Below the pieces are notes generated by a model. The model was not told the origin of the DNA. It did no database searches and saw only the letters and a list, made by a program, of their open reading frames with translations. A stretch of 6,528 nt of DNA from Lachnospiraceae bacterium UBA4292 (GTDB lineage: Bacteria; Bacillota; Clostridia; Lachnospirales; Lachnospiraceae), in the NCBI GenBank assembly GCA_002395865.1, contig DGVE01000050.1, positions 1-6,528 on the forward strand, given 5' to 3'. Position 1 is the stretch's first letter. Every line of letters begins with the position of its first letter. The translations under genes were made by a program, and so were the position numbers. This document shows, piece by piece, positions 1 to 5,016 of the stretch.

Positions 1-685
1 TGCCGCTCTGACCGGAAATGATAAGAGGGGTCCTGGCCTCGTCGATAAGGACGGAGTCGACCTCGTCGATGATCGCGTAGTATAGGTCGCGAAGCACGAG
101 CTGCTCCTTGTAGATGACCATGTTGTCCCTGAGGTAGTCGAAACCGACCTCATTGTTGGTGACATAGGTGATATCGCAGGCGTAAGCAGCACGCCTTTCG
201 TCATTCTTCATGCTGTTGAGCACGCAGCCGACCTTAAGGCCCAGAAACTCATGGACTCTGCCCATCCACTTGCTGTCTCGGTCTGCGAGGTAATCATTGA
301 CCGTGACGATATGAACGCCCTTGCCGGCCAGCGCGTTCAGGTACGCAGGCAGTATGGACACCTGAGTCTTACCTTCACCGGTCCTCATCTCCGCGATACG
401 CCCCTGGTGAAGGATGATACCGCCGAGTATCTGAACATAGTAGTGCTCTGTGTCATTAACACGTCTCGTTGCCTCGCGGGCTACGGCAAACGCCTCCACC
501 AGCAGGTCGTCCAGCGTCTCTCCCGCAGCGAGCCTGTTCTTAAACTCCTGAGTCTTGGCGCGAAGCTGCTCGTCGGTAAGGGCCATCATCTCGTCTCTGA
601 GTGCGACTACCGCATCTGCGAGGGGCTTGATCCTCTTGAGCTCGTGTTCGCTGTGTGTTCCGAATATCTTTTTAATAAGTCCCAT
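1..685 (-). CDS. secA: Preprotein translocase ATPase SecA, N-terminal part (partial)
   Basis: SecA is the cytosolic motor ATPase that pushes unfolded preproteins through the SecYEG channel. The first 228 residues are visible; the rest lies beyond the left edge. Reading on the minus strand from 685, the protein starts MGLIKKIFG, as SecA does. It carries the Walker A motif TGEGKT (about residues 102-107), followed by [23 protein letters not shown], split here as ILPAYLNAL and [11 protein letters not shown]. It then has [15 protein letters not shown] (about 174-188) and the Walker B/DEAD-type DEVD (207-210), followed by [15 protein letters not shown]. These are NBD1 signatures in the expected order. 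The start is supported by GGAGAG a few bases upstream of the ATG (minus strand, about 690-695). A short hairpin (700-705 with 709-714) sits just before this ribosome site. The gene is divergent from hpf; in many Firmicutes the two are neighbours on the same strand. No frameshift is seen in the visible part. Confidence 0.97.
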   Translation of the reverse strand, partial: MGLIKKIFGTHSEHELKRIKPLADAVVALRDEMMALTDEQLRAKTQEFKNRLAAGETLDDLLVEAFAVAREATRRVNDTEHYYVQILGGIILHQGRIAEMRTGEGKTQVSILPAYLNALAGKGVHIVTVNDYLADRDSKWMGRVHEFLGLKVGCVLNSMKNDERRAAYACDITYVTNNEVGFDYLRDNMVIYKEQLVLRDLYYAIIDEVDSVLIDEARTPLIISGQSG

Positions 686-769
686 CTTGCTCTCCGGTCG
701 AAGGCCTTGCCTTCATAAATTAATGCGTGTCATGTGGGCAGAATCGTCCCAGACGGCACATACCTTAAG

Positions 770-798
770 AATATATCACCTTTTGCCGTGATGCGCAA
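770..798 (-). promoter_or_regulatory. Candidate secA promoter (extended -10)
   Basis: On the minus strand, TATATT (775-770) is preceded directly by TGA, giving the extended -10 form TGnTATATT. A weak -35, TTGCGC (798-793), lies 17 bases upstream. The predicted start near 763 would leave a secA leader of about 78 nt. The -35 matches the consensus in only three bases, so recognition would depend on the extended -10. Confidence 0.5.
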
Positions 799-917
799 CT
801 ACTTTTGTTATCTGCCGATGTCAAGATTTCAAAATTTTCGACTGGAGGCAAAAAATACCCTCCGAGCGATTTTTTGTGAATTTTCACCAAAACGCCCCGG
901 ATAATGTCAACAGGACG

Positions 918-1074
918 TTCTCCACAGACACCCCTGTTATGTCAACTTATCCACACTTATCAACAAACGAACGTGGATAACTCGGGGGCCGCAGGCCCGA
1001 TATTTGCTTGTTTTTCCTGTATTTTTCCACTTTATCCACAAAAGCAGGGCGCAAAATGTTGATAAAGTGGAAAA
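918..1074. promoter_or_regulatory. Cluster of DnaA-box-like nonamers
   Basis: Two perfect DnaA boxes TTATCCACA lie at 947-955 and 1032-1040. One-mismatch versions occur at 918-926 (TTCTCCACA), 957-965 (TTATCAACA), 972-980 (reverse strand, TTATCCACG) and 1057-1065 (reverse strand, TTATCAACA). Weaker TTTTCCACT copies lie at 1023-1031 and, in reverse, at 1066-1074. Two pairs are arranged head to head (957/972 and 1032/1057). Such density in about 160 bp is typical of an origin or of a DnaA-titrating or DnaA-regulated site. An AT-rich tract follows on the right. DnaA binding is inferred from motif matches only. Confidence 0.6.
1023..1074. repeat. 52-bp imperfect inverted repeat
   Basis: The arm TTTTCCACTTTATC (1023-1036) is exactly complementary to GATAAAGTGGAAAA (1061-1074). 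After one mismatch (1037 against 1060), three more pairs follow (1038-1040 with 1057-1059). The spacer is 16 bases. Each arm contains a DnaA-box-like nonamer, so the dyad may be a paired DnaA site. It could equally be an operator for an unknown dimeric regulator. No T-run follows on either strand that would make it a terminator. Confidence 0.75.
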
Positions 1075-1081
1075 GTCGCGC

Positions 1082-1097
1082 CAAAACATATGTTTTG
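1082..1097. promoter_or_regulatory. 16-bp perfect palindrome, candidate operator
   Basis: CAAAACATATGTTTTG is a perfect palindrome. It lies between the DnaA-box cluster and the hpf promoters, about 50 bases upstream of the distal hpf -35. The length and symmetry fit a binding site for a dimeric helix-turn-helix repressor or activator. No regulator can be named from the sequence. Confidence 0.45.
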
Positions 1098-1258
1098 TTA
1101 AAATCTTATAAAATATGTGAAAAACCACCATTTTTCTGAATTTCCACTTGACACGGGTCTGCTAATTTTTTGTAAGATAAATACAATTCAGTCAATTTGC
1201 ATTTCAAACGTTTTTCTTAAATTTTTAGAAATTGTAGGCGCAATAATTATTTTAACTC
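1098..1258. other. AT-rich intergenic stretch
   Basis: This stretch lies between the palindrome and the proximal hpf promoter and is rich in A and T runs (for example around 1166-1195 and 1210-1260). I see no convincing gene here. An open frame that starts at 1117 crosses the distal hpf promoter, and only its last 20 codons look translatable. Next to DnaA boxes, such a tract could serve as an unwinding element. It could equally be ordinary promoter-upstream DNA. Confidence 0.5.
1148..1176 (+). promoter_or_regulatory. Candidate distal hpf promoter P1
   Basis: A perfect -35 TTGACA (1148-1153) is followed after 17 bases by TGTAAG (1171-1176), a weak -10. TAAGAT (1173-1178) at 19-base spacing is an alternative. 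A transcript from here would carry a leader of about 180 nt before hpf. Confidence 0.4.
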
Positions 1259-1287
1259 TTGAAATTTTAGAATCCGGGTGGTACAAT
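1259..1287 (+). promoter_or_regulatory. Proximal hpf promoter P2 (SigA, extended -10)
   Basis: TTGAAA (1259-1264), a 17-base spacer and TACAAT (1282-1287), with TGG directly before the -10 (TGnTACAAT), form a strong SigA-type promoter. The predicted start is A1294, only 15 nt before the 19-codon leader ORF and 71 nt before hpf. Confidence 0.8.
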
Positions 1288-1308
1288 ATCCATATCGGCG
1301 GAACTAGA

Positions 1309-1368
1309 ATGGCGAAAGGAAAGCAGTTGGACAAACCGCCGCATCCGGCTGTGCAGGTACCAATATGA
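1309..1368 (+). CDS. 19-aa candidate leader peptide overlapping hpf
   Basis: The 20-codon frame encodes MAKGKQLDKPPHPAVQVPI. Its TGA stop overlaps the hpf start as ATGA, the classic layout for translational coupling. It begins 15 nt after the predicted P2 start site, and a modest ribosome site GGCGGA (1297-1302) lies 6 bases before its ATG. The peptide is basic at the N-terminus and contains Lys-Pro-Pro-His-Pro (residues 9-13), a type of sequence that can slow ribosomes when EF-P is limiting. hpf itself has only a weak AGGT before its ATG, which makes coupling from this ORF attractive. No homologue is recognised. It may be a non-functional frame, so confidence is moderate. Confidence 0.45.
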   Translation: MAKGKQLDKPPHPAVQVPI

Positions 1369-1892
1369 AATTTGTCATTACAGGAAGAAATATCACGGTT
1401 ACACCCGGTCTTCGAAGCATCATCGAAGAAAAGCTCGGCAAGCTGGAATGCTATCTCAAGGACTCTACCGAGGTCACTGTTACTCTTAGTGTACAGAAGG
1501 ATCTGCAGAAAATAGAAGTCACCATTCCCTTAAAGGGCGGCTGTATCAGAGCCGAGCAGGCCAGCCCGGATATGTACGCATCAGTCGACATGGTCGAAGA
1601 TACCATCGAGCGGCAGCTCAGAAAGCACAAGACACGCATTCTCGCCAGAGAACAGTCCACCGGCATCTTCACAGACCGCTACACGGAGGAGAAGGTCGAG
1701 GATGACGACATAAAGATCGTCCGCACGAAGCGCTTTGGCATCAAGCCCATGAGTCCCGAGGAGGCATGCCTCCAGATGGAGCTTCTCGGCCACAGCTTCT
1801 ACGTATTCTCGAACGCCTACAACGACGAGGTAAATGTTGTTTACAAGCGCAAGGACGGCAGCTTCGGACTCATCGAGCCCACATTTGAATAG
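1365..1892 (+). CDS. hpf: Ribosome hibernation promoting factor, long form
   Basis: Long HPF binds the 30S decoding region and dimerises ribosomes into translationally silent 100S particles in stationary phase or under stress. The 175-aa product has the usual two parts. An S30AE/YfiA domain covers about residues 1-98 and ends in the basic DTIERQLRKHKTR helix. A charged linker with EDDDIKIVRTKRF follows. The C-terminal dimerisation domain covers about 117-175 and contains KPMSPEEACLQMELLGHSF (127-145) and VVYKRKDGSFGLIEP. This length and the C-terminal domain distinguish it from short HPF or YfiA. The ATG at 1365 matches the family N-terminus (MKFVITGRNI). It has only a weak AGGT ribosome site and overlaps the 19-codon leader ORF by ATGA. 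The gene is transcribed from P2, and probably P1, and is closed by a terminator 7 nt after its stop codon. Confidence 0.96.
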   Translation: MKFVITGRNITVTPGLRSIIEEKLGKLECYLKDSTEVTVTLSVQKDLQKIEVTIPLKGGCIRAEQASPDMYASVDMVEDTIERQLRKHKTRILAREQSTGIFTDRYTEEKVEDDDIKIVRTKRFGIKPMSPEEACLQMELLGHSFYVFSNAYNDEVNVVYKRKDGSFGLIEPTFE

Positions 1893-1899
1893 ATTTTTT

Positions 1900-1933
1900 C
1901 ACCCCGGTACCGAGAGGCACCGGGGTGTTATTT
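1900..1933 (+). terminator. Intrinsic terminator of hpf
   Basis: The stem pairs 1900-1908 with 1919-1927 (CACCCCGGT with ACCGGGGTG), continues over one A-C mismatch with two more pairs, and closes on a GAGA tetraloop (1912-1915). The tail TTATTT follows. It begins 7 nt after the hpf stop. Confidence 0.88.
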
Positions 1934-1946
1934 CCCCTTTTGTCAT

Positions 1947-1985
1947 AAAAAACGGCTGCCCGGGTGTGGCAGCCGTATAGTTTTT
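1947..1985. terminator. Bidirectional terminator between hpf and hsp20
   Basis: A perfect 9-bp stem ACGGCTGCC (1952-1960) pairs with GGCAGCCGT (1968-1976) around a 7-nt loop. An A-run (1947-1951) gives a T-tail on the minus strand for hsp20. TAGTTTTTAT on the right gives a tail for plus-strand readthrough from hpf. It sits 10 nt past the hsp20 stop. Confidence 0.88.
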
Positions 1986-1986
1986 A

Positions 1987-2418
1987 TCAGTCGATGGTGA
2001 TGGTACCTGTGCGGACCTCGCGCTCCTTCTCCTTCGGAAGAGCAAGCTTTAAGATACCGTTTTCGAAGCGGGCCTTTATGTCCTCCTCGGTGTAATTTTC
2101 GCCGACATAATATGTTCTGGACACGGCACCCGTGAACCTCTCACGTCTTAAGTAACGCCCCTTCTCATCCTTCTCCTCCGACTCGGATGAGTTTTTAGCG
2201 GATACGGTGAGGTAGCCGTTTCTGAGTTCCGCATTCACATCCTCCTTCTTGAAGCCCGGGAGCTCAATATCGATCTCATAGCCCTCATCGGTCTCCCTGA
2301 TATCTGTCTTCATCCTTCCGCCTCTGAATGCGGGGTGTGTCTCGGGGCGCTCCGGCTTGTCGCATCCGCCGAAGAAATCATCGAAAAAGTTATTTGTTAA
2401 AAATCCGGGTACTAACAT
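1987..2418 (-). CDS. Hsp20 / alpha-crystallin family small heat-shock protein
   Basis: This is an ATP-independent holdase chaperone that binds unfolding proteins in the cytoplasm and forms oligomers. The 143-aa product has a short N-terminal arm rich in Phe (GFLTNNFFDDFFGG, residues 5-18). The alpha-crystallin domain runs from about 36 to 131, with IELPGFKKEDV (51-61), RRERFTGAVSRTYYV (91-105) and FENGILKLALPKE (118-130). The C-terminal IxI motif is Ile140-Thr-Ile142 in the ending GTITID. The length is typical of clostridial Hsp20 (Hsp18-like). The start is fixed by a perfect AAAGGAGG (minus strand, 2433-2426) 7 nt before the ATG. The gene stands alone between its own promoter and a terminator. 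Its promoter is overlapped by a CIRCE operator, so control by HrcA is expected. Confidence 0.96.
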   Translation of the reverse strand: MLVPGFLTNNFFDDFFGGCDKPERPETHPAFRGGRMKTDIRETDEGYEIDIELPGFKKEDVNAELRNGYLTVSAKNSSESEEKDEKGRYLRRERFTGAVSRTYYVGENYTEEDIKARFENGILKLALPKEKEREVRTGTITID

Positions 2419-2440
2419 AGTGTTGCCTCCTTTAAATATC

Positions 2441-2460
2441 CCGCCTGCGCGGCAGGCCGG
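2441..2460 (-). other. Small hairpin in hsp20 5' leader next to the ribosome site
   Basis: In the roughly 60-nt hsp20 leader, GCCTGC (2457-2452 on the minus strand) pairs with GCAGGC (2448-2443) around a 3-nt loop. Two more G-C pairs follow over a bulge. It ends 7 nt before the AAAGGAGG. It does not cover the ribosome site, so it may act in mRNA stability; a thermosensor role is not shown. Confidence 0.45.
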
Positions 2461-2486
2461 GTTGCTTTTGTTTTTGTTATGGCCGT

Positions 2487-2515
2487 ATTATAGCACCTTT
2501 GTTAGCACTCGTCAA
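2487..2515 (-). promoter_or_regulatory. hsp20 SigA promoter
   Basis: On the minus strand, TTGACG (2515-2510), a 17-base spacer and a perfect TATAAT (2492-2487), preceded by TGC, make a near-consensus extended -10 promoter. The start site is predicted near 2480, giving a leader of about 62 nt. Confidence 0.9.
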
Positions 2516-2528
2516 TAGCGAGTGCTAA
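2502..2528. promoter_or_regulatory. CIRCE operator (HrcA site)
   Basis: TTAGCACTC (2502-2510), a 9-base spacer and GAGTGCTAA (2520-2528) match the CIRCE consensus with no mismatch. The hsp20 -35 element falls within the spacer and the left arm. HrcA bound here would block RNA polymerase and release it on heat shock. CIRCE is best known at groESL and hrcA-dnaK. Confidence 0.97.
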
Positions 2529-2571
2529 CAACGCAGTGAAGTTTTTATAAACATTTTGTAAAATCATGCGC

Positions 2572-2608
2572 AAAAGAGACCGGAAACCCATTCGGGGCTC
2601 CCGGTCTC
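2572..2608 (-). terminator. Terminator of the TerD-like gene
   Basis: GAGACCGG (2576-2583) pairs perfectly with CCGGTCTC (2601-2608), with a small inner CCC/GGG stem (2587-2589 with 2594-2596). The minus-strand tail is TTTTGCGCATGATTTT, a broken T-tract. It begins 6 nt past the stop codon at 2615. Confidence 0.72.
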
Positions 2609-2614
2609 ATATAA

Positions 2615-4660
2615 CTATCCTATCAGCTTCATTACCTCCTCGAAATCATACTCCCTTATGATCTCAGCGCCGCTGTCTGCGTTCACAGGCTTGTTCGTCA
2701 CTATGACATCCGCGTCCTCCGGTGTATCCACCACCCGGCTCGCCATCATCTCGAACAAACGCTTCATGTTTATTATCTTTGTCACATCCATGTAATCTGT
2801 CAGGAAGAACATGGGCGTGTCGCCTGCGACGGTTCTCTCGCCGTTCTGTGCCATATTAAGCCATATCAGCTCATTGGTCTCCAGATCCACCGCAAAAAGG
2901 AACGCCTCGGTTGAATTGCAGTTTATCGTAAATGCCGTCTCCACTGTCTTCGGCTCATATATCTCGCCCGAATCCAGCCTGTCCCTGTTCATATAGCCTG
3001 CACGGCATATACACTCGGAAAAAGGCGATCCCGAGAATACATTGTTGCAGAATATCAGCTTCTTTATCTCAGGGTGTCTTTCCTTAAAAAGCTCCGTATC
3101 TATATCGAAATACTCGCTTCCGCCGTAGAAACCGCTGGTCTCATCGCCCGAATACACTATCTCCTGCGACTGGTGCGATGCCATCGTCCGCCAGGAGAAC
3201 TCTGTCTGGTGCCCCTCCTCATCCAGTCCGAACACGGAAAGGTCGATATCGTCCACCTTCTCCCAGTAGGTGAAGGCACGCAGCTTCTTCGATGCGGGAA
3301 GCGCTATCCTGCTGCCCCTCGCAAGCACGCCGAAGCCGCCCGAGGACGTGCTCTCCTGCAGAGGAACGGCGTAGCGGCTCATGTCGGGGTCGATATATAC
3401 ACGCCCGAGCCTGTCCTTTAAGTTACTCACAAGGTTCATCCTCACCTTGCCGAGTATCTGCTCCGCCACCTGTTCGGGGAGAACGGATCTCCTCCTCGCT
3501 ACCTCTTCACGGGTCTCGATGTGCGTCCTCAGCCGGCAGTGCTTCGTGAATTTGAACACCCTCGCCCCCCGGCACCTTCTTCGCTTCTCCCCCTCATACC
3601 TGAGAAGAAGCTGCAGCAGTATCAGACTATTGCCGGTGTCGACCATATCGAGCACCTCGCTCACATCGTCCTCGCCTTCACACCTGCTGGAAATGTGATC
3701 TATCCTTCGAAGCATCGCTGCGGCGCCCTTCTCCTTCACCAACACTTCGGCCGCGCCGGGTGCGTCGTGAGCCGAAAGCTTCGCCTCAAATCTCGAATAT
3801 GCGGATCTTCTGTCCTTGCCTCGCACGGCGCCAAGCAGCTCATGACCGTTTTTATTGACGGCCTTGTAATGAATGTGGTGCAAAAGACCGTTCCATATCT
3901 TCTTTTTCTCGAGGCACGAGTTTATATCGACCTTGTCGCGCGCGGTGAGCGTGTCTATCACTCCGGTAATGATCTTTCTGTCATGGTTCTTAAGCTTCAG
4001 CTTCTTTAAGTCCTCGCTGTTGTAGCGTATGTACACCAGTGTGTCCAGGACCTTTATGACATCAGGAAGTGCGAGAAAGCCCGCGTAGTACATATCGGCC
4101 GTGTCGATAAGAAGCCTTACCGCCGTGTCCTTCGAGGCGATCTTCTCAGGTCTGAAGCCGTACTCGACGGTATACTCCCTCACCACATCGTACTGGTACA
4201 GTGAAAGGGGTCTGGTTCCCAGAAGCAGCGACTTCACAGCCACCCCGAGCATAGCCAGCGCCTCTTCCTCGGAAATGATCTTAAAATCCTTCAACTCAGT
4301 ACTTTCCTTAAAACCGAGTCTCTCGAACTTCTCCTCAAAAACAGAGTGACCTGCCTGCGAAAAGTCGCCGAAGCCGTATGTCACGGTGTAGTGCAGCAGC
4401 TGGTCGAACAGAAGCTGGTCTGTGGTCAGAGCCTTTACACTCTCGGGAAATCCCTGATAAAAGGGCGCGGGAACAGCGCGACCGATACATGCGGAGGCGG
4501 TCTTGATCATATCGGGCTGTGCAAGCTCTCTGCCCTCGCCCACGCGAATACCGAAAAAGGACGCCAGGGAGCACAGCGTCTCAAACGCATGTCCCGTGTC
4601 CTTTCCCTCACTCACCAGTATGTGTTTTCCGAATAAATAGTTTTTAAATATATCTTTCAT
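2615..4660 (-). CDS. Large helical protein with C-terminal TerD-like domain
   Basis: This 681-aa protein has no signal peptide or membrane segment, so it is probably cytosolic. Residues 1 to about 410 look mostly helical and match no family I can name; they include TTDQLLFDQLLHYTVTYGFG (79-98) and MLRRIDHISSRC (316-327). A bridge with GRVYIDPDMSRYAVPL follows (419-434). Residues about 448-605 resemble the TerD stress-protein fold: ARGSRIALP, YWEKVDDIDLSVFGLDEEG (465-483), YSGDETSG (503-510), GGSEYFDID and a beta-rich KKLIFCNNVFSG. Asp470, Asp471, Asp473 and Asp506 sit where TerD proteins bind Ca2+. From memory, similar helical-plus-TerD proteins occur in Streptomyces and Clostridia without known function. 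TerD proteins are linked to tellurite, phage and envelope stress. The ATG at 4660 has only a weak ribosome site (GGTAAC). The gene has a long structured leader and is divergent from mgtE. Confidence 0.85.
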   Translation of the reverse strand: MKDIFKNYLFGKHILVSEGKDTGHAFETLCSLASFFGIRVGEGRELAQPDMIKTASACIGRAVPAPFYQGFPESVKALTTDQLLFDQLLHYTVTYGFGDFSQAGHSVFEEKFERLGFKESTELKDFKIISEEEALAMLGVAVKSLLLGTRPLSLYQYDVVREYTVEYGFRPEKIASKDTAVRLLIDTADMYYAGFLALPDVIKVLDTLVYIRYNSEDLKKLKLKNHDRKIITGVIDTLTARDKVDINSCLEKKKIWNGLLHHIHYKAVNKNGHELLGAVRGKDRRSAYSRFEAKLSAHDAPGAAEVLVKEKGAAAMLRRIDHISSRCEGEDDVSEVLDMVDTGNSLILLQLLLRYEGEKRRRCRGARVFKFTKHCRLRTHIETREEVARRRSVLPEQVAEQILGKVRMNLVSNLKDRLGRVYIDPDMSRYAVPLQESTSSGGFGVLARGSRIALPASKKLRAFTYWEKVDDIDLSVFGLDEEGHQTEFSWRTMASHQSQEIVYSGDETSGFYGGSEYFDIDTELFKERHPEIKKLIFCNNVFSGSPFSECICRAGYMNRDRLDSGEIYEPKTVETAFTINCNSTEAFLFAVDLETNELIWLNMAQNGERTVAGDTPMFFLTDYMDVTKIINMKRLFEMMASRVVDTPEDADVIVTNKPVNADSGAEIIREYDFEEVMKLIG

Positions 4661-4692
4661 AGCTGTTACCGTCTTGGAAAAATAAAGTAGCG

Positions 4693-4740
4693 GACCAATG
4701 GAAGAAACTGTTCCCTTTGGTCACAGTTTCTTTGAAGTGA
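4693..4740 (-). promoter_or_regulatory. Three mutually exclusive hairpins in the TerD-like gene leader
   Basis: Three stems compete for the same bases: GACCAA (4693-4698) with TTGGTC (4717-4722); AAGAAACTGT (4702-4711) with ACAGTTTCTT (4723-4732), 10 perfect pairs; and GGTCAC (4719-4724) with GTGACC (4737-4742). On the minus strand the first of these is followed within about 10 nt by a T-rich tract (TTTATTTTT, 4688-4680), a loose terminator shape. The region lies just upstream of the gene start at 4660. The switch idea is inference. Confidence 0.45.
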
Positions 4741-4760
4741 CCGCGCCAAACGTCGCGCGG
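4741..4760. other. Short GC hairpin
   Basis: CCGCGC (4741-4746) pairs with GCGCGG (4755-4760) around an 8-nt loop. It is one of a row of hairpins in the leader of the TerD-like gene and shares its outer bases with the GGTCAC/GTGACC stem to its left. Confidence 0.6.
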
Positions 4761-4766
4761 ACCGAC

Positions 4767-4795
4767 TGTCCCGATTGCCGCAGGCAATCGGGACA
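4767..4795. repeat. 13-bp perfect hairpin with 3-nt loop
   Basis: TGTCCCGATTGCC (4767-4779) is the exact complement of GGCAATCGGGACA (4783-4795), with loop GCA. No T-run follows on either strand, so it is not an intrinsic terminator. It may be part of the structured leader or the core of a dispersed palindromic repeat. Confidence 0.85.
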
Positions 4796-4797
4796 TA

Positions 4798-4850
4798 CGG
4801 CGATATCGGCGGATTTGTCCCGAAAAAGAAGTAAATCCGCCTAGCTGCCG
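4798..4850 (-). ncRNA. Structured leader element, copy B
   Basis: Read on the minus strand: an outer stem CGGC/GCCG (4850-4847 with 4801-4798), internal-loop sequences AGCTA and GATAT, a 9-bp stem GGCGGATTT/AAATCCGCC (4841-4833 with 4816-4808), and an apical loop with ACTTC and TTCGGG. The loop sequences recur in copy A, while the stems differ by compensatory changes. It belongs to the predicted 5' leader of the TerD-like gene. I do not recognise the class. Confidence 0.55.
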
Positions 4851-4855
4851 CGTTA

Positions 4856-4935
4856 TGGCGATATCACCGGCTTATAAGCAGGTGACCCGAAGGTCTCTCC
4901 TGCGTGGAGAGTGAAGTAAAGCCGGATAGCTGCCA
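4856..4935 (-). ncRNA. Structured leader element, copy A (5'-most)
   Basis: This is the larger copy of the same design: outer stem TGGC/GCCA (4935-4932 with 4859-4856), conserved GGCAGCTA (4934-4927) and GATATCGCC (4865-4857), and inner stem CCGGCTT/AAGCCGG (4925-4919 with 4873-4867). The apical part carries ACTTC and TTCGGG plus two extra hairpins (4884-4887 with 4892-4895; 4895-4900 with 4906-4911). Against copy B, the pairs change from G-C to C-G (4867/4925), A-T to C-G (4871/4921) and C-G to T-A (outer, 4856/4935). The predicted start site at about 4934 coincides with its first stem. Confidence 0.55.
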
Positions 4936-4940
4936 TCTGT

Positions 4941-4969
4941 ATTCTCGCATATATCCCGCTCATTGTCAA
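4941..4969 (-). promoter_or_regulatory. Promoter of the TerD-like gene leader
   Basis: On the minus strand, a perfect -35 TTGACA (4969-4964) and a 17-base spacer ending in TGC precede GAGAAT (4946-4941), an extended -10 with four of six matches. The predicted start is G4934, the first base of the conserved GGCAGCTA of copy A. The resulting 5' leader is about 274 nt. Confidence 0.65.
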
Positions 4970-5016
4970 GATTTCACGGACAAACCGGTGGTATATTTCA
5001 TTTTTCCGTTTTTCAC

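Noticed and set aside
251..718. Plus-strand open frame of 155 codons
   Set aside because: It lies antisense to secA, whose protein is unmistakable, and has no ribosome site or family resemblance.
819..824. Perfect minus-strand TTGACA as a secA -35
   Set aside because: No acceptable -10 lies 16-18 bases downstream (TAGTTG at best). The extended -10 at 770-778 is better.
937..1131. Minus-strand open frame of 64 codons between secA and hpf
   Set aside because: It runs through the DnaA-box cluster and the dyad, has no clear ribosome site and gives a compositionally odd peptide. The nucleotide motifs explain the region better.
1117..1308. Upstream part of an 83-codon plus-strand frame ending at 1368
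   Set aside because: It crosses the -35 and -10 of the strong hpf promoter P2 and has AT-driven codons. Only the last 20 codons lie within the P2 transcript and have a ribosome site.
2441..2460. RNA thermometer in the hsp20 leader
   Set aside because: The hairpin does not cover the AAAGGAGG or the start codon and has no run of U or other ROSE-like features facing the ribosome site. CIRCE already explains heat control.
3074..4009. Several plus-strand open frames of 85-162 codons
   Set aside because: All are antisense shadows of the 681-codon TerD-like gene and look like out-of-frame translations of GC-rich codons.
4798..4935. Tandem glycine riboswitch
   Set aside because: The plus strand has CCCGAA and GAAGTAAA, loosely like the glycine motif, and there are two copies. 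The other conserved glycine-riboswitch segments are absent, and the promoter evidence favours transcription of the minus strand.
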